From Chrysemys picta bellii (Eukaryota > Chordata > Testudines > Emydidae), in contig NC_088792.1 in the NCBI RefSeq assembly GCF_011386835.1, forward strand, positions 41,468,882 to 41,532,881: a DNA stretch of 64,000 nucleotides. Direction: 5' to 3'. This document shows positions 24,401 through 39,400 of the stretch, one piece after another. The position numbers and the translations under genes are program-made. Each line of letters starts with the position of its first letter. Position 1 is the first letter of the stretch. The notes beneath the pieces were generated by a model, which worked only from the letters and a program-made list of their open reading frames with translations, made no database searches and was not told the DNA's origin.

Positions 24401-27400
24401 TGGTGGCCTAGCACCTCTCAGCCCTACAGCAGATTTTGAGTCTTGCAGCTGGATAGGGGGCGGGGGAGTAGCCTGTCTATTCAACATTCTTACAAGTTGA
24501 TTTGTTAGACAAAGACCTACTTAGATTGTCCTTCCAAAGATGTTAAGAGGGGAAGGACAGGACAGCTCGCTGCCTCCTTAAAAGCCTAGGGGAGGGGAGG
24601 GATATTATGCAGAGGCCTGTACTCAAAATTCTCCAAAGTAACAAAAGCCCAACTCAGTCTGTTACATAAAGTTGGTTATGAAAGTCAGCAAAAGTTAAAG
24701 CCAGGAAGACTGAATTAGTCCAAACACAGGTCTACTCCTACAACCCAAGGACTGTGTTGAAATTGCGACTGGTAAACAGAGGAGGATGGAACTGGAAATG
24801 GTTTTGATGGTATAATCTCAAATGAATGGACCAAAATTGGTGTGTTGGAAATTTGGCTTCACTGGTGGACAAAATGATGAGGTGGTGGGCTATTCTGCCC
24901 ATCACTCCCTTTTGCGGTCCTTAAAAGAGACTTCAGAGGGAGGGTCAAAATAATTAGAAGAGTGGACTTAAAGGACTGAACTTTACCAGCGTGGCTGCCA
25001 CCCCTACCATCTCTTGGGACCCCAGGATCCATTGTGCCACCATTGGAGCTTCACTGTCCTGATCCCGAGAGATGTGCTGAATAGACAGGGCCAGAGAGAG
25101 GGACCCAGATGATTTTGCCACCTCCACCCATTCTGGCTAAATCTGAAATGCGAGACCCCTATCTCATGTGTCCTTTTCCTTCCTTATTTCTTCTCTTTTC
25201 TCTGTCTCTCTTTTTTTATCTTCTGTTTAATAAGAGATGAGTTTAAGCAACTAAGACAATCTCTTTTGCAATACTCTTGTGAGCCTGTGAGTAATGAGGC
25301 AGCGAAAGCAACACCCTAAACAACCTGATGCTGATCGAAGTTTACCAGGTCACAGAGTGGCTGATAACAGCTGGTGCTGTGTCTGTGCATCTACAACAGT
25401 GAGGTTGCAGGTAAGACTCAGCACCAGAGATAGAAGCTGCATTTTCTGTTTGCTGTTCTTTTCTGTCTCCTTTTCTGTGTGTTTTGGTCAATGAATGACT
25501 TTAATGACATTGTTTTAAGGTCTGAATTAACTCCATCTCACTATATCTGTGAGAACCATTGTATCTCAGTCTCGCTGCATGTCCCCTTATGGAAAGAATG
25601 ATTCTCAGGGTCATACCAATTTAATCTAATTAGTCCAGCTAATTGTCATTGTTTTTTTGTTTAATATTCTAATTTAAAATAGAACGTAACCTACCTTTCT
25701 CTATTTGACAAATCCAATCGTTAAAATGTTCACAGTGTGTGTTAATCCAGTTCATGGAAAACTCTTCATTGACCGTTCCACAATATTCAATACCATGCTC
25801 ATTATTAGGTTCAGTATTATACCAGTTTTTGTACCTCATCTATAGTAGAAACACAATTTGGTTTTTATTTTCTTCTTAAAGAGGGACAAAAATTATGCTC
25901 TCACTGGCAAGAGAGGCGATAACACCCAGGTTTAATTTCAAGCCAGGCTCTTGCTTTTTGTGCCAACACCACATGGATGTATTAGGGAAGCAACATATTC
26001 AGCCTTTGTAAGAAGAGATATCAAGTGGGGCTAAAAATTAATTGGGGAATGGGAACTGCATTATATATCTGCATGCAGTAACTAAATACATTTTGGACAG
26101 ACTTTATTATATCTTTGTTACAGTAATATAATTGTCTCCAAGCCAGTAGTCAGGGTCCTTCAATAGTCCCTACTACCCCTTGTTTTGATGGTATAATCTC
26201 AAAGACTAATGGGCCCCACTGGATTCCAGAACACACTGAGTGGATTGCTGTCCAATCATTTCACCAGTGAGCTGATGGCCTACTGGAATATTATAGTCAT
26301 CTTCAGTCCATATCCCTACTGAACTGGCCCCCAGTCGCTCCAAGGATGATGAAGTTAGAAAGACAGCTATACGGCTAAAAATGAAATCACTCACTGGAGA
26401 GCCATCGCTCCAAAAAAAGCCCTCATCAGGATCCAGGCAAAATAAACCAATCCAGAAAGGCCGAAATGACAGTCCTTTGTCCCTAAAATGTGAGATAGAA
26501 ATAGAATAGCACATAAATATAACAGGATATAGGTCATCATTATACACAATCAATGTTAGTACTTACAGCAGTTCAGCAAATTTGAAGGCTCTCTATACAA
26601 ATCTCTCATATCTGTTGGAGGCTTAGAGAAATACTCAGAACTTTAAACCTAATAATTTAAATTAATTGTGTCAGGATCTGCAGATAAATATTCTGGTACA
26701 TGGTAGTGAAGTGTTGACACACACCTCGGTATAGGAGACGCCTCAAGTCTAAATTACCATCAACTAACTTTGATGGAAATTTTCAAAAGCAGAAAGCACA
26801 GTTAGGCGTCTAGCCCCCATTAATTTTCATAATCATCAAAGCAACGCAAAATATTCCCTTGTGTGACAAATGCTGATGAAAAAAATTGTTAACTTGTTTT
26901 TCTTTTTTAATGTTTCATTGTTGCCTTCTTTTAGGAAAAAAGTCCACATAGATTATGAACTACTACTTTGTCTGAAAATGGTTTAGCAAATATTCTTTGA
27001 TCGGATTACTAGCCTAGTGGATAGAGGGGACGGAGTTGATGAGATATATCTGCTTTTGATACAGCCTCACAGGACATTCTTAAAAGCAAAGTAGGAAAAT
27101 AAGATCTAGCTGAAACAGCTATAAGATGGGTGCACAACTTGTTGAAAGACCATCGTCACAGAGTAGTTATCAATGGTTTACTGTCAGACTGGGAGGATGT
27201 ATGTAGAGGGGTCCACTACTATTCAATATTTTCATTAATGACTTGGATAATGGAGTGAAGAGTCTGCTTATAAAATTTGCATATGACAGCAAGTAGGGAA
27301 GGGTTGCAAGAACTTTGGAGGGCAGGGTTAGAATTCAAAATGACATTGACAAATTGGAGAACTGGTCTAAAACCAACAAGATGAAATTCAATAAAGACAA

Positions 27401-30400
27401 GTGCAAAGTAATACACTTGGAAAAGAAAAATCAAATGTACAAATACAAAATGAGGAATAACTGGCTAAGCAGTAGCACTGCAGAAGATCTGGAGGCTATA
27501 GTGGATCACACATTGAATATGTGCCAACAATGTGATACAGTTGCTAAGAAGGCTAATATCATTATTGGGTACGTTAACATGAATATCGTCTGTATGACAT
27601 GGGAGGTAATTGTCCCTTTGTAGTCTGCACTAGTGAGGCATCAGCTGTAGTACAGTGTCCAGTTTTGGGTGCCACACTTGGAAAAGTGGACAAATTGGAG
27701 AGAGTCCAGAGAAGACCAACAAAAAATGTTAAAAGATTTAGAAAACCTGAGTATGAGGAAAGCTTTAAAAATGGGTATACTTAGCCTTGAGAAAAGGAGA
27801 CTGAGGGGGAATCTAGTAATAGTGTTCAAATATATTAAGGGCTGTTATAAAGAGGATGGGAATCAATTGTTCTCCACGTCCACTAAAGTTAGGAAAAGAA
27901 GTAATTGGCTTAATCTGCAGCAATGGACATTTAGGTTAGATATTAGGAAAAACATTCTAAGTATAAGGATTGTTAAATACTGGAATAGGTCACCAAGGCA
28001 GTTGTGGAATCCCCATCACTGAAGGTTTTTAAGAACAGGTTAAACAAACACCTGTTAGGAACAGTCTAGGCCAGTGGTTCTCAACCAGGGGTACACATAC
28101 CCCTGGGGATACCAAGAGGTATTCCAGGGGGTACATTTACCTAGTTTTACAACAGGCTACATAAAAAGCACTAGGGAAGTCAGTACAAACTAAAATTTCC
28201 TACAAACTTGTTTATACCGCTCTATATATTATACACTGAAATGTAAGTAAAATATTTATATTCCAATTAATTTATTTTATAATTATATGGTAAAAATAGG
28301 AAAGTAAGCAATTTTTCAATAATAGTGCGCAGTGACACTTTTGTATTTTTATGTCTGATTTTTAACCAAGTAGTTTTTAAGTGAGATGAAATTTGGGGTT
28401 ATGCAAGACAAGTCAGACTCCTGAGAAGAGTACAGTAGTCTGGAAATTTTCAGAACCATGGATAGATATCAGATATATCTAGATATATTTGGCTTGGCCT
28501 CAATATAGGAAAATGGATGACCTTGAGGTCCCTTCCTCGCCTACATTTCTAGGAAATGTAGTTAGAAATGAGTCCTAAATGGAAACATTGGCCATTCATT
28601 TCTTCCCATTGTTCTTAAGTTTTTTGTACCATCTGAATCAATCTTAGAAGCTTCCCAACCACACTTAGAAATTAGTACATAACAAGTCTGTTTCACTTGT
28701 GAAGTTTTTGTATTGACTCAACCCTTTTTCTAATAAACCTAACTATACATCTTAATAGATTTTCAACTGACTATCTTAGGAAGGATCCAAGAGCATTTTT
28801 AGTTTTGTTATACAACATGTTATACTGCAATATTGTTATACTGAAAGACCAATTATGATGCCTATACTTACACTATTGAATGCTGTATCACTTGTTCTTC
28901 TTCTTCACTATTGATGGCAGCCAGATCTCCTCCTATCTCTCTACAAAAATCTCGAGCTTCAAGCCATGATTTCTTTTGGTTTCCTTCTCTCACAAAAGGC
29001 TAATGATATATTTTACAATTAAACACTGTATATTATGTTATATGCATTAAAAAAAAGACATCTTAGCTATTTTCCTGTATGGGGATTTAATACAATCTGA
29101 GAAATCGAATAGCTAATTATATAGAAGTAAACATATTTAAATTGGATTACAGAATGCCCTCTTCAGATAGTCGGCTGTTTCACTGATAATTGACAGTTAA
29201 AACAAGACCCATACATAGTCTATACACTAGCTTGTTATGTTTGTACCATAGCCTGGTAGTCTCTGAAGTTTAGACTTTCTTTGTATCTATCTGCATGTAT
29301 CCAGTTCATTATTAGTTTGGAAATTTAATACTTACTTTGAAGCATGAACTGATGTTATTGTTTGAATCCCAACCCATGGGGCATTTGGAGTAAGATTTTT
29401 TTTCTGGAACAGGAGGATGAAGGGTCATTGCTTCAGCTGGTTGTTTGCAGAGAAATTTTGCCTTTTCTTCACAGTCCTGAACATGCCATAATCCAGCTGC
29501 ACTTCCAGTTCTCATTGCTACACACCCTGGCTTTCTTCCTTCATGAGATGTAAATGAAATTAAAATGCACACTTTTTTTTCTTTTTGTTCCCCCTGCAAT
29601 TTGCATATCTCCTTTTATTATGTTTTATGAGAGTGAAACCTGTATTGGAATTGAGTAATGGTTATCTGGCTGCTCGAATAAGGAGTTTTGCAAAGTGAAC
29701 CATGTAAACTGAGATCGGAGTTGTCCAGCATCTTAACTCCTTCTCTAAAAATTTAAAATCTCAAATGTATGAGCAATCATTGGTATCTAAAGGACACCCT
29801 GCCTAGGTCTTTTCTGTGACAATACAAGTAGCTGGTAGTCTGTCATCTTGAAATGATCAAGATCCTACAAATAACTTCTGAAATGCTCACACACCCACAT
29901 ACTCACCTGGCTTTCACATTCTTTATTTGGCAGTATGTGGTCTCAGAGCTGGAAAGCCATTTGGAACAATATTCCATGGACCATTTCCATAAAGCAATCA
30001 GTTTTTGTCAAACTTTCCTGTGGTTCTGTTTATCATATTTATTATATTATTTAAAAGAAATCTTAATGCAAGCTGTCTAACCCAGTAATAAAGAGATAAG
30101 AGGAACAAGATGGATGAATAGATAGGAGTATGGAAAGCAGATACAGAAACCATCTGAGGGCAGCAAAACACATGCCTGCAAACTAGCCAACATCTTTCAG
30201 CCAGTTTTCTGTAGTACTTTTTCTATCCAATCCATCCTCCTTTCATTCTCTACACAAGGTAGCTTTTACCCTTGTAAGGATTGTGAAAGAAGAGCTAAAA
30301 TACCTTTGACTGCAGTATATATTTAAGGAATTATGGGGAGGAGGTGAGCAACCCTCAGTGGCGAAAGAACAGGTTAAGGTCTATTTAGAAAAGCTGGGCA

Positions 30401-33400
30401 TGCACAAGACCATGGGTCCGTATCTAATGCATCCAAAGATGCTAAGGGAGTTGGCTGATGTGATTTCAGAACCATTGGTCATTATCTTTGAAAACTTCTG
30501 GTGATAGTGGGAGGTCTTGGACAATTGGAAAAAGACAAATATAGTATTCACCTTTAAAAAAGGGAAGGAGGAGAATCCGGGGAACTACAGACCGGTCAGC
30601 CTCATCTCAGTCCCTGGAAAAATTATGGAGCAGTTCCTCAAGGAATCCATTTTGAAGCACTTGGAGGAGTGGAAGGTGATCAGGAACAGTCAACATGGAT
30701 TCAACAAGGGCAAGTCATGCCTGACCAACCTGATTGCCTTCTATGATGAGATAATTAGCTCTGTGAATATGGGGAAAGTGGTGGACGTGATATATCTTGG
30801 ACTTTAGCAAAGCTTTTGATACTGTCTCCCACAGTATTCTTGCCAGCAAGTTAAAAAAGTATGGATTGGATGAATAAGGTGTATAGAAAGGCTGAATGAG
30901 TAGTGATCAATGGCTCAATGTCTAGTAGGCAGCCAGTATCAAGCGGAGTGCCCCAGGGGTTGGTTCTGGGGCCAATTTTGTTCAACATCTTCATTAATGA
31001 TCCAGATGATGGGATGGACTGCACCCTCAGCAAGTTTGCAGATGACACTAAGCTGGGGGGAGAGGTAGATATGCTGGAGGGTAAGGATAGGGTCCAGAGT
31101 GACCTAGACAAATTGGAGGATTGGGCCAAAAGAAATCTGATGAGGTTCAACAAGGACAAGTGCAGAGTCCTGTACTTAGGACAGAAGAATCCTATGCCCT
31201 GCTACAGGCTGGGGACAAACTGGCTAAGTGGCAGTTCTGCAGAAAAGGACCTGGGAATTACAGTAGATGAGAAGCTGGGTATGAGTCAACAGTGTGCCCT
31301 TGTTGCCAAGAAGGCCAATGGCATATTGGGCTGCATTAGTAGGAGCATTGTCAGAAGATTGAGGGAAGTGATTATTTCCCTCTATTTGGCACTGCTGAGG
31401 CCACATCTGGAGTATTGCATCCAGTTTTGGGCTCCACACTGCATAAAGGATGTGGACAAATTGGAGAGAGTCCAGCGGAGGGCAACAAAAATTAGGGAGC
31501 TGGGTCACATAGCTTAAAAGGAGAGGCTGAGGGAACTGGGCTTATTTAGTCTTCAGAAGAGAAAACTGAGGGGGGATTTGGTAGCAGCCTTTAACTACCT
31601 GAAAGGCAGTTCCAGAGAGGATGGAGCTCGGCTGTTCTCAGTGGTGGCAGATAACAGAACAAAGAGCCATGGTCTCAAGTTGCAGTGAGGGCGGTCTAGA
31701 TTGGATATTAAGAAAAAACTATTTCACTAGGTGGGTGGTGAAGTACTGGAATGGGTTACCTAGGGAGGTGGTGGAATCTCCATCCTTAGAGGTTTTTAAG
31801 GCCTGGCTTGACAAAGTCTTGGATGGGATGATTTAGTTGGTGTTGGTCCTGCTTTGAGCAGGGGGTTGGACTAGATGACCTCCTGAGGTCTCTTCCAACC
31901 CTAATCTTCTATGAGTCTATGGATTCAGTCTTGGTTAGTCTCTCAAAAGCACAATAAGGAGAAGTGTTTCAGTCCTGGCTAGTTGGACAAACAGAAAATA
32001 GTTTGGAATCACAACCCAGAGCCTGGGAAACTCCTTTTAATTCCAAGAGAAGCTAAGGAGAGTGTAGCCCTGAAAGGAGAAATCTATTAGATGTTCATGG
32101 TAGGTCAATGAGACACGGGCTACACAGACCTGGAGCCTGATTCTTTGCAGTGGTGCAAAAATAAGTGAAAAGTGAATGGAAAATGCTACCAGATCAGAAT
32201 GACAGCATTTTACACCCACTTGACCCTGGTGTAAATGGCTATACATTGTGCAGGCCAAAGGAGGATCAGGCCCCTAGTATTTAGTGGTCTGTGATACTTG
32301 TCCATAAACAACAATAGCAAATTTCGGGATTCTGATCCTACGTTTTGGCTTTTTTTCTTGGTGGGTTAAAAGCCGACTAAGCTGATGTAAACAGCAGATC
32401 ACTCATGACATCTTTCATAGCAGTACCAAAACTAGCAATAGAGCCATTTGTGACAGATTTGGAACTGCTCTGTAATACTTTGTGAATAATATATATTGGC
32501 CTCGTTTTTTGGATGTTAACTATATGAATATATTGGGTTAATTCAGTAGACAGCTGTCTTGGAAAACAGGCAGGAAAGAAAAGAATGATTCAAGCTAGCC
32601 ACTTCTCAGGAAACATTCAAGTGTTGTTAAGAGACAATGCCAGAAGTATTAGCTTGGATGGCTTGACCTCCTCTTCAGCCAACCTGCAAAATGGCAACAC
32701 AGAAGAACAAAAGAACTATAGCCAAGTTAAAAGAGGGGCACACTCTCAAGGCAATAGTTGATTGAAGAGAACCAGACTGAGACATAATAAACTGTTGGGT
32801 GAGTTGAAAGAAGTTAGGCCTGCATAGGTTAACATCAGGGTCTAAGACAAGACATTTATGATAGATATACATGAAGACTGTTTGTTGTTTTAAAATCCTT
32901 TTTTCTCTAAAGAGGCTTTGTTCCTACAATGTTCAAATCAACACTTTTTAAAAAAGAAGGCCGTCTGATCTAGAGTAGAGTGAATAATTAATTGAAAAAT
33001 CAGAAAAAAAATCACTTCCATTTGAACTTACATGATCTTTTTTCCATTTTTTTTCTCCCCAAAATGAAAAGAATGGGAAAAAATGATTTTGAGTTGAAAG
33101 AAACATTTCCTTCCATTTGAAATTAATTTTTTTCTGTTTTATCTTTTGTTTTGGGTGTCTTTTCATCCACACTTTAAAAAAAAACCACCTAATTTTCAAA
33201 ATGAAACTCTGCTTCTGAATGACAGGTTTCAGAGTAGCAGCGTGTTAGTCTGTATCTGCAAAAAGAACAGTACTTGTGGCACCTTAGAGACTAACAAATT
33301 TATTTGAGCATAAGCTTTCGTGGGCTATAGTCCACTTCATCGGGTGCATAGACTGGAACATACAGCAAGAAGATATTTATACATGAAAAGGTGGAAGTAG

Positions 33401-36400
33401 CCATACCAACTGTAAGAAGCCAATCAATTGAGATGAGCTATCATCAGCAGGAGAAAAAAAACTTTTGAAGTGATAATCAAGATGATCCATAGAAGGTGTG
33501 AGGATACTTAACATGGGGAAATAGATTCAATTAGTGTAATGGCCCAACCATTCCCAGTCTCTGTTCAAACCTAAGTTAATTGTATCTAATTTGCATATTA
33601 ATTCAAGTTCAGCAGTCTCTCTTTGGAGTCTGTTTTTGAAGTTTTTTTGTTGTAAAATTGCCACCTTCAAGTCTGTCACTGAGTGGTTAGAGAGGTTGAA
33701 GTGTTCTCCCACTGTTTTTGAATATTATGATTCCTGATGTCAGATTTGTGTCCATTTATTCTTTTGTGTAGAGACTGTCCGTTTTGGCCAATTTACATGG
33801 CAGAGGGGCATTGCTGGCACATGATGGCATATATCACGTTGGTAGATGTGCAGGTGAACGAGCCCCTGATGGTGTGGCTGATGTGATTAGGTCCTATAAA
33901 GGTGTCACTTGAATAGATATGTGGACAGAGCTGGCATCGGGCTTTGTTGCAAGGATAGGTTCCTGGGTTAGAGTTTATGTTGTATGGTGTGCAACCTTTC
34001 CTTGCAACAAAGCCCGATAGATATGTGGACAGAGTTGGCATCAGGCTTTGTTGCAAATGACAGACTTGAAGGTGGCAATTTTACAACAAAAAAACTTCAA
34101 AAACAGACTCCAAAGCGAGACTGCTGAACTTGAATTAATATACAAATTAGATACAATTAACCAGAAAGTTGAACTCCAGGGAGAGACAGCTATGAGAAGC
34201 GACCCTGTGAAGAGCGGGCTGTATCAGAAAAAGCACTCTGTGTGGATGGTGGAAGAACCAGAGATAAGTGTGACCCTTTGGATTGCAGTGATGGGAATTT
34301 ATGGGCAGGACTGTTTATGGGCATTAAACCAGCCCCAAGTGGAGGGGGCAGGACTTATAAGAAAGGCTGTGGGAGTTTAAGTGGCCCTGTAGGAGGAAGA
34401 ACAAGGGGAGGCCACTGCAATGGGCACTCTGACCAAGAGGGACTGCTCAGGAAGTGGCAGCCCTGTTTCAATGTTGCATTAGAATTCACACACCTGTGGG
34501 GTGTGATGCTGCACAAAGTAGACAAGCCCATTCAAAATACCTATGACAAAACATACCAGGCATTGCTGAATTCCAGTGAGTGAACAGAACTTCTTCACCG
34601 TCAGTCCACTTGAAAGTCCCTTGTTTCTCTACATCTGAAAGACCGATCCAAAAATATTTTTCAGGCCTGAGCCCAATCAGACTTGTTAGATAGGCTTGCT
34701 CATATCTGTAAAGAGAGGAAGTGGCAAACTGAGATTAAACCTGGTTTTCTCATAATTTGTAATGTCCACAAATGACTGAGATTTCAAAAGCTTATCAAGT
34801 GCTGGCACAGGTATATTTCCTCTCTGCTGCGAGGCACCATCCCCTCTCTATAGCTGCATTAATGGTGTTCCAGTCTTCAGTGTCCTTTACTATTGTATAT
34901 CCCTCTTTCACTTTCTCCATTCTCCCAGACCCTTTCAAACTATCCCTTGAGCCCTCTCTTTCATCCAGGATCGCTGTCTCTCACCTGCAGGTCCTTCATG
35001 TGCTACCAGCTCTCATTCTGACGTTTTCGTGTTTTTCTCTTTCTGCTTAATTCCCACTTTGTTCTTCATTTTCATGCCATCATCTCATGCTGACTCTGCT
35101 CTAAAAGCCCTCCTAGGCTTTGATTTAATTTACCAAATTGCATTTGGATTTTTGTTTTGGATCTGAATAATCCTTGTATTGCTGACCCTTTTATAAGGCC
35201 CTAGCACCCCAAGCTATTGTGATACACTCGTAAAATTTAGTTTCAATAACATTTGTTTTTACGTGAAAATGCCTCTTTGGGTTACATAGTTTGTAGCATG
35301 AGTACCTGTGCTGTACTGAACACTAGCTCTTATAAAGCAGAGACAACCATGGCATGGCTGGTAAAGCAGAAATGCGATTTTTTTTTCCAAAACAAAAATG
35401 GGTTTTTTTTCTTCTCAAATGTAATTTTGTAGAGCTACAGATGCAAATGGTTTTACTTTCTACTTGCTTGGAGAACTGTCAAAAGTGAACATATCAAAAT
35501 GTAATATTTAGTCTGAAAAAAACATGTATTTTCTGAGTAACTTCTCATGAACTAGAACATTTTTGGTTTTAATTCAAACTTTTTATATTTATCTGTTTTA
35601 ACACTAGAATTTTTTTTTGAAAAGTTCTTAAGTATTTTAGAAAGTTCTAAGATTATTCCATCAAAAGCACAAATGTAAAAGTGTTTTCCATACCTGTCTC
35701 CAACAGTTGTTAGATAACCTTTACTCCTTTCACAGGTTTTCTTTGCCTCTGAAAATGTTACAAATGTATGTCCAATCAAGTAACAGTAAAAACCATGTCT
35801 TTCCCAGCCCTGTCAACATCAATCAGGAATGACCATGAATTAGTAACAGATTGTGATATAATATATTGACTATACTCTACCCTTGCAAAATGATATATTA
35901 ATTTGGAATCCAATAATAAAGTTACAAAAGTAACTAAGCCTAAGTAAACATCCACAAACATACAAATCAAAGTGATGATACATTATCCTCTTTTGACACT
36001 TAACAGCTGATAAATAGGCGTTAAAAAATTATAACCATACAGAATAGAGAATTTATTCAACAATAGAACAAATTAATTAATTAATTAATCAATGTCCTTG
36101 ATCAAAATGGAAGATGGGAGTGTTTGTTTTGTAGTGAAGTGCTGATATAGTTGATGTGGAAAGAACAGTAATTCAAAATAAATGGGAATATTTTATTAGG
36201 GTTTCCTCTCTCTATTTAATTAAGTTTTTTTGACAAAACTGTGGAGATGTAACACACAACAATGCTCCTGCTGCCAATCTAACTCTCCTGCTACGCCGAC
36301 ATCATATAACCATCTCGACAAGCTGCATAGAGCTTTTTGCAACAAAGTTAGAGCAAGGCAGTGTCAGTGTAGACAGTGTAGCGGTTGCTTGTCACTAAGT

Positions 36401-39400
36401 GGCCTCCAGAAGGTGTCCCATAATGCCCATCATGACTGCTCTGGTGAACAGTTTCTACTCCACTGCCTTGCAACCAAGTACACAGGCATACACCCCTCCG
36501 CCTTTAAAGCCCCAGGAATTTTTGAAATTCCGCTTCCTCACATTGCTTCTTCCACCTGACCATGTTAGCTTTCTGTAGCAAATGTGCTCCCGCCTGGAGT
36601 ACTCAGGAGTTGCTGGGTCTGTGGAGAGAGAGCGCTGTGCAGTTGCAGCTCTGATCCAGCCATAGGAACTTTGACATTTACAAGCAGATTGCTCGTGGTA
36701 TGGATGAGAAGTCGGCACCTATCGCCCTGCCGCTACTAGGGAATCCAGTTGCCACAAAGCCATCCACGATTTCCAGCACATTGCCCAGAGTCCCTGACCT
36801 TCATAGCAGGAGGTGATTAATGGCCCTGCACACTTGAGTCACTGCAACTCCCACAATGGACTTCCCAACTCCGAACTGATTAATGATTGATTGGTAGCAG
36901 CCTGGAGTTGCCAGCTTCCACACAGCGATCGCCACATGCTTTTCCTCTGTTAGGGCAGCTTTCATTTTGGTGTCCTAGCACCGCAGGGTGGGGACAAGCT
37001 CCACACAGAGTTCAAGGAAGGTGGCTGTGTGCATACCAAAGTTCTGCAGCCACTGCTTGTCATCCCGTACCTGCATCACTGTCCGATCCTACCACTCAGT
37101 GCTTGTTTCCTGAGCCCAATAGCGACAGTCCACCACGTGCAGCACTGTAATGCAAATATCAATCTTGAATTGTTTCTGCCCATGGCACATAGCAGGGCAG
37201 GCAGCATGGAGTCCTGTTCAGATTTGCAGCTCATATAATACAGCAGGATCAGCTCTGTTATGTTCATAATGCTTATCACAAGCCTATTGAGCAGGGTCCA
37301 TACTTTCAGGCAGAGATGGGGGGCACAAATTTTACAGTCACAGCTGAAAAATGGCAGGAAACGCAGTCAGAAGCCCTTGGAATTATGGGATAGAGAAAAC
37401 TGCATCATGGGGGCCTGAGCCCACACCCCTGATGCACTGTGATCCATTCCCAGAAATCCTACCAGGAGAAGGTGGCAATTTGCAGAGTGGGATAGCTTCC
37501 CATCGTGCACTGTTCTCTCTGTTGGTGCTAAAGCACCAACCGTGGACATGCTCCGCCAACACTAGGAGTATTGTGTGAACTTGCACAAGTGATGTAATTA
37601 CAATGATTTATGATCGTTGACATAACTTAAGTCGACTTAACTCTGTAGGTAGACATGGCCTAAGAGAGACAAGATAGGTGAGGTAATATTTTCTATTGGA
37701 TCAACTTCTGTTGGTGAGAAAGACAATTTCTGAGCTACACATGTAAGCAGGGTTTGAATGAATGCTTCCCTGACAGCTAGCTGGGAGGGAGAATGACTTG
37801 GGTGTGTTTATGTAAATACAGTTTGGTCCTGCTCTGCTTACATATTCAGCAGATACAGTGGTGTCAAAGTGATCAACTTTGGCTGGTGTTGGGTACAAAT
37901 CACCTTAGTTCTGAATGCAGGGGTAGTGAAATATGGTTACCAATGTTGTAATTATTGTAGGAATACAGGAAAGCAGGACTGTGCTTAACCTGTCCCAAAT
38001 GAGGGGGCCCTCAGTTGAAAGAACCTCGATAAGCCAGGGGCTCGAATGTCAGAGCCCTGTGAAAGTAAGAGGAGTGGAGACAGGTATTCCCAGCCAGGAG
38101 GCTGCACACTCTTATCAAGGGTCCTCTCTAGTTTAACCTGTTCCTCCCCACTGTTCACAGAATAGAGCTAATTAGGCACCTGTTTGTTATGTTAAATGCC
38201 CTATCAGTACTGAAATCAGTTGTGGTAGGACTGTGTTTCTGCCCAGCCTGCAAAGAGCCAAAAATCACTAAGAGACTGATGTGCAGAGGTCACAGCAGAG
38301 AGGCAGGTGGCAGCAGAAGGTGACTGACAGTCAACTAGTGAGTAGTGAATGAGTGGCTGGTGCTGCAGAGTGGAGAGGTGCGGCAAGAGCAGTGAGCAAG
38401 CCACCAGCAGGGTAGCTGATGGAGACACGCGGTGACAGCAGTGAGCAGGCGGCCGGCAGGGTGGTTGTCAGAGAAGGGTGGCGAGCGATTGCCCGAGCAG
38501 TGGAGCAAGTAAGGTACCTCTTTAGCCCACCCAGGCGGAGGGAGGTGAACTCTGCAGATGCACCTCTGAACTCTGGGTCTGCACTGACCAAGGACAGCAA
38601 CTGTGAGTGGGTGCAGAGAATTGTTGAGCATGTGAAAGGGACTTTTGGGTTGCTGGACTTAAGAACCTGAGGGGAAAAGGACACTGCCCAACCTACTTGG
38701 AGGTGGGTCTTTTACTCATGGTTTATGTTTATGAACCCTGTTTGTGGTGTTTTCCCAAATTAACGCCGAGTTACTTCCCTCCTTTTATTAAAAGTTTCTT
38801 TTCTACATTCAGACTCTGTGCTTGTGAGTGGGAAAGCATTGCCTCTCAGAGGCAACCAGGGGTGGTGTGTAAATTTCCTAGGTTACTGGGTGGGGGCTCG
38901 AGCTGTGTCTGTGTTGTGTCAATGGAAAGGAACCCCTAGATATTGAACCCAACCCTGGTTGCTGCTGGCTTCATCTGGCAGAAGGGTTACACACAGATCT
39001 CTTCCTCGGGGCTGGAAAAGGTACTCAGAGTGCTACAGCCGAATACAAGGTTGAACAGATAGTTCAGCATAAGTAATTAACACATACTCTAAGGGACCAT
39101 TCAAGGTGAAGTGGCCCATTAATACCACCAAAGTCATCGGACAAAAAGGCACAATTTAGTTCAAATGGTTTAAAAAAAATGAAAAAATTGAAAAACCAAA
39201 AGGGATACATACAGGAAATGGAAGGAGGGGCACATCATCAAGGAAGTATATATGGGAATAGTGCAAGGGTGTAGGGACAAAATCAGGAAAGCCAAGGCAA
39301 AGAATGAGTTACAGCTACAAGAAATGTTAGAGACAACAAGAAGGGATTCTTCAAATATGTCATACAAAAAGAAAAATCTAGGGTGGTGTGGGTCTGCTGC

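Noticed and set aside
26206..26394. Extension of the CTLD4 frame past exon 14
   Set aside because: The frame stays open by chance past a good donor; the next receptor exon (15) gives the proper continuation.
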